Below are positions 40,976-42,803 of a stretch of 42,803 nucleotides of DNA, one piece after another (the stretch's first letter is position 1; the number at the start of each line of letters is the position of its first letter). The notes beneath the pieces were generated by a model that was given only the letters and a program-made list of their open reading frames with translations, ran no database searches and was not told where the DNA came from. Location of the stretch: assembly GCA_944326515.1 (NCBI GenBank), contig CALVEI010000013.1, positions 1 to 42,803 of the forward strand, written 5' to 3'. Source of the stretch: Candidatus Gastranaerophilales bacterium. Lineage in GTDB: Bacteria; Cyanobacteriota; Vampirovibrionia; Gastranaerophilales; Gastranaerophilaceae. The translations under genes and the position numbers were made by a program.

Positions 40976-41650
40976 CTATTCGTATGTACCTGCTTGTACA
41001 TCCCTAACTATTTGACCATTTTCAAGAGTTAGCACTCTTTTTCTAAAATAATCAACCATAGCGTGATCATGGGTAGAAACCAAAACAGTAATCCCTTTTT
41101 GGTTAATCTGCTCCAAAATTTGCATAATTTCCATAGAGTTTTTGGGATCCAAGTTTCCTGTTGGCTCGTCAGCAATCAATAACGGAGGGCCATTAACGAT
41201 AGCTCTGGCAATAGAAACTCTTTGTTGTTCTCCTCCTGATAACTCTGAAGCTTTTGCTTTCATTTTATCAACAAGTCCAACAACTTTAAGCGCACCTGTA
41301 ACTCTGGCTTCAATTTCTTTAGAACTCATACCTAAAGTTCTGATAACATAAGCACAATTATCATAAACACTTTGGTTCATCAAAAGTTTATAATCCTGAA
41401 AAACAATTCCCATACATCTTCTCAGATTAGGAACTTTTTCCGAAGGAAGATTAGCAATATTAATACCACCAATCATTACACTACCCGCTGTAGGTGTTTC
41501 TTCCTTATAAAGAAGTTTCATTAAAGTAGATTTGCCTGCACCTGATGAACCCGTAATAAAAACAAACTCTCCTGACATAATATCAAGATTAACATTCTTA
41601 AGTGCATAATTATTCTTATATTTTTTTGTTACACCACGTAACTGAATCAT
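40976..41650 (-). CDS. ftsE: Cell-division ABC transporter ATPase FtsE
   Basis: 224 residues from ATG 41650, whose ATGA overlaps the upstream stop; a TTG five codons earlier lies within the upstream gene. Complete nucleotide-binding domain: Walker A GSSGAGKST, Q-loop VFQDYKLL, signature LSGGEQQRVSIARA, Walker B LLIADEPTGNLDP, switch His in STHDHAM. The length and LRRCMGIVFQDYKLL context are typical of FtsE rather than LolD. Works with FtsX to couple the divisome to wall hydrolysis. Confidence 0.95.
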   Translation of the reverse strand: MIQLRGVTKKYKNNYALKNVNLDIMSGEFVFITGSSGAGKSTLMKLLYKEETPTAGSVMIGGINIANLPSEKVPNLRRCMGIVFQDYKLLMNQSVYDNCAYVIRTLGMSSKEIEARVTGALKVVGLVDKMKAKASELSGGEQQRVSIARAIVNGPPLLIADEPTGNLDPKNSMEIMQILEQINQKGITVLVSTHDHAMVDYFRKRVLTLENGQIVRDVQAGTYE

Positions 41651-42408
41651 CTTAACTTTACCCAACTTTCGTGTACAGTTTCTATTATAACCTGAATGAG
41701 GAACAATGGCAAAGCAGGGAAAATACGTTTAAATCTTGATGGTTCTTTTATAGTACGATACAACCATTCGAGGCCCATTTTTTGATATATCTCAGGAGCT
41801 CGTTTTACAGCACCAGACCACACATCAAAACTTCCGCCAACACCTATAAATATTGTATTTGGCATATCTTTCTTTAATTTAGAGATTAACATCTCTTGCT
41901 TTGGAGCACCCAATGCAACAAAAAGAACTCTTGGAGCTATGTTTATTACTTCACTACATATTATCTCTTCTTGCGCTGCATCAAAATAACCGTTACGAAT
42001 ATACGTAATATTTAAATTATCAAACTCTTTTCGCAAATTATCTGCAGCAGCATTAACGACTTCTTCTTTTGCTCCTAAAAGGCCAATAGTATAGCCTTCT
42101 AAAGCACACATACCAATAAGTTTTTTAGAAAACTCTATTCCAGGAATATTTTCCTGCTGCACACCTTTTATTTTAAGAGCAATTTTGACTCCAACTCCAT
42201 CAGGAATTGACATATCTGCTTCATTTAAAACACGTCCAAAATCATCATTTTTGTTACCCAAAGCAATCATTTCAGGATTAATAGTAACTATATGAAGCCC
42301 CTTATTTTCCTTTAAATGCAAATGCGCATATGCAAGTGCTTCATCAAAATTAAATAAATCAACCTCGAACCCCAAAATCGGTTCTGTCTTTCTTTGCATA
42401 CATTCCAT
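41647..42408 (-). CDS. WecG/TagA/CpsF-family glycosyltransferase
   Basis: 253 residues from ATG 42408; ATG 42399 is an equally short step downstream and TTG 42447 a longer one. Neither has a clear ribosome-binding site. The GT26 family transfers UDP-ManNAc or a related sugar to a lipid-linked precursor. Signatures: SIPDGVGVKIALK, GLLGAKEEVV, FVALGAPKQEMLI and the C-terminal FIGVGGSFDVWSGAVKRAPE. TATAAT on the minus strand lies ten bases before ATG 42408. It starts the ftsE-ftsX run with an ATGA overlap. With the LCP protein at 26440 it suggests that the cell decorates its envelope with a carrier-linked glycan. Confidence 0.92.
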   Translation of the reverse strand: MECMQRKTEPILGFEVDLFNFDEALAYAHLHLKENKGLHIVTINPEMIALGNKNDDFGRVLNEADMSIPDGVGVKIALKIKGVQQENIPGIEFSKKLIGMCALEGYTIGLLGAKEEVVNAAADNLRKEFDNLNITYIRNGYFDAAQEEIICSEVINIAPRVLFVALGAPKQEMLISKLKKDMPNTIFIGVGGSFDVWSGAVKRAPEIYQKMGLEWLYRTIKEPSRFKRIFPALPLFLIQVIIETVHESWVKLR

Positions 42409-42518
42409 AATGTATTTAATTATATAAGGCGATAACACTTTTATCAAGCATAAGTTATAACTTAACTACCATAAATGTGTTATTTGCAATAACAAAACTT
42501 TTTTATCAAATTGTTAGC

Positions 42519-42803
42519 TTACTTACCGACAGCCCAACGAAGTCCGGCGGTTAAGGCTATACCGTTACGTCCTCCGTTGTGTATCATTGCTTGACCGAAT
42601 GCAAGGAACTTGTCGTTTATTCTCTTTTGTATACCTGCTCCATATTGGATATATGGGTCAATACTCATCTCAGGTAATCTTACATCATTCGCTGTTACCT
42701 TACTGTCATCTAGTAAGTTCCATATCATTGCTACACTTAAATATGGTTGCCATCCGTTTTTTGTGTTTCCGATAAGTTTTAATCCCGGTGCAAGTTGGAT
42801 TGC
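42519..42803 (-). CDS. Autotransporter-type beta-barrel, C-terminal fragment
   Basis: The last 94 residues of a protein whose start is beyond the right edge. Alternating strands (LAPGLKLIGNTKNGWQPYLS, GWQPYLSVAMIWNLL, YIQYGAGIQKRI, FLAFGQAMIHNG) with aromatic girdles match the end of an autotransporter translocator barrel, including the typical PYIQYGAGIQ strand and a final NGIALTAGLRW. Most barrels end on Phe or Trp; here GLRW is followed by AVGK, so the terminal signal is extended by four residues. Passenger and substrate are outside the window. Confidence 0.75.
   Translation of the reverse strand, partial: AIQLAPGLKLIGNTKNGWQPYLSVAMIWNLLDDSKVTANDVRLPEMSIDPYIQYGAGIQKRINDKFLAFGQAMIHNGGRNGIALTAGLRWAVGK

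Noticed and set aside
42478-42494. TGTTATT-TGC-AATAACA inverted repeat near the right end
   Set aside because: Seven weak A/T pairs with a three-base loop; a T-run follows on the plus strand only, where no gene ends. Not a convincing terminator.
1-42803. CRISPR array, transposase, integrase, tRNA or rRNA genes
   Set aside because: None seen: no regularly spaced repeats, no transposase-like reading frame, and no intergenic gap that looks like a cloverleaf; this was by eye, without a covariance search.

Overview
The window is AT-rich, gene-dense, bacterial and Gram-negative in character. It encodes an LptF/LptG-type permease, a TolC-like channel, a tripartite Emr-type pump and the end of an autotransporter barrel. 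It also carries an LCP (LytR-CpsA-Psr) protein and a WecG/TagA/CpsF glycosyltransferase, a mix familiar from the cyanobacterial lineage. Together with a prepilin of the FTLAE type and several membrane or coiled-coil proteins I cannot place in any named family, this best fits a non-photosynthetic Melainabacteria (Vampirovibrionia/Gastranaerophilales-like) genome. That assignment is inference from gene content; no rRNA or tRNA is present to confirm it.

Layout. Positions 1-1768 (minus): a membrane-anchored solute-binding protein followed by an M14 metallopeptidase cut by the window edge. 1840-3988 (plus): glycine dehydrogenase subunit 2 (gcvPB) and an unknown protein, ending at a bidirectional terminator. 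4051-6380: four unknown proteins. 6381-9756 (minus): rimO, then a MarR regulator with a DHA2 drug exporter behind an unusually readable promoter and tandem operator. 9867-11324 (plus): a small ClpX-type zinc-finger protein coupled to an LptF/LptG permease. 11321-15185 (minus): MarR, EmrA, EmrB and acyl-ACP thioesterase in one operon, divergent from a TolC-like gene at 15279-16640. 16706-17512: an HD hydrolase. 17519-20595 (minus): yidD, a large membrane glycosyltransferase and dprA. 20723-21631: two unknown proteins. 21731-26299: proB and proA-hemW on the minus strand, with a DUF1796-like gene lying between proB and proA on the other strand. 26440-28553 (plus): LCP protein and mazG. 28548-32378 (minus): metallophosphoesterase, purB, an anchored unknown protein and ribD. 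32482-33612: alr. 34270-38503 (plus): two tandem paralogous large unknown proteins and an acidic coiled-coil protein. 38569-42408 (minus): WecG-like glycosyltransferase, ftsE, ftsX, HDOD protein and a pseudopilin. 42519-42803: the C-terminus of an autotransporter.

How the genes work together. The clearest functional unit is the Emr locus: regulator, periplasmic adaptor, inner-membrane pump, divergent outer-membrane channel and a fatty-acyl-ACP thioesterase. This suggests release and export of a free fatty acid or a related lipid, by analogy with FarAB/FarR. The rest is mainly housekeeping metabolism (proline, riboflavin, purine, D-alanine, glycine cleavage) and envelope or division functions. 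The least understood parts are the tandem paralogs at 34270-37704 and the cluster of unknown proteins at 3290-6380. Several promoters have a -10 hexamer only 6-7 bases before the start codon, which would give leaderless mRNAs.
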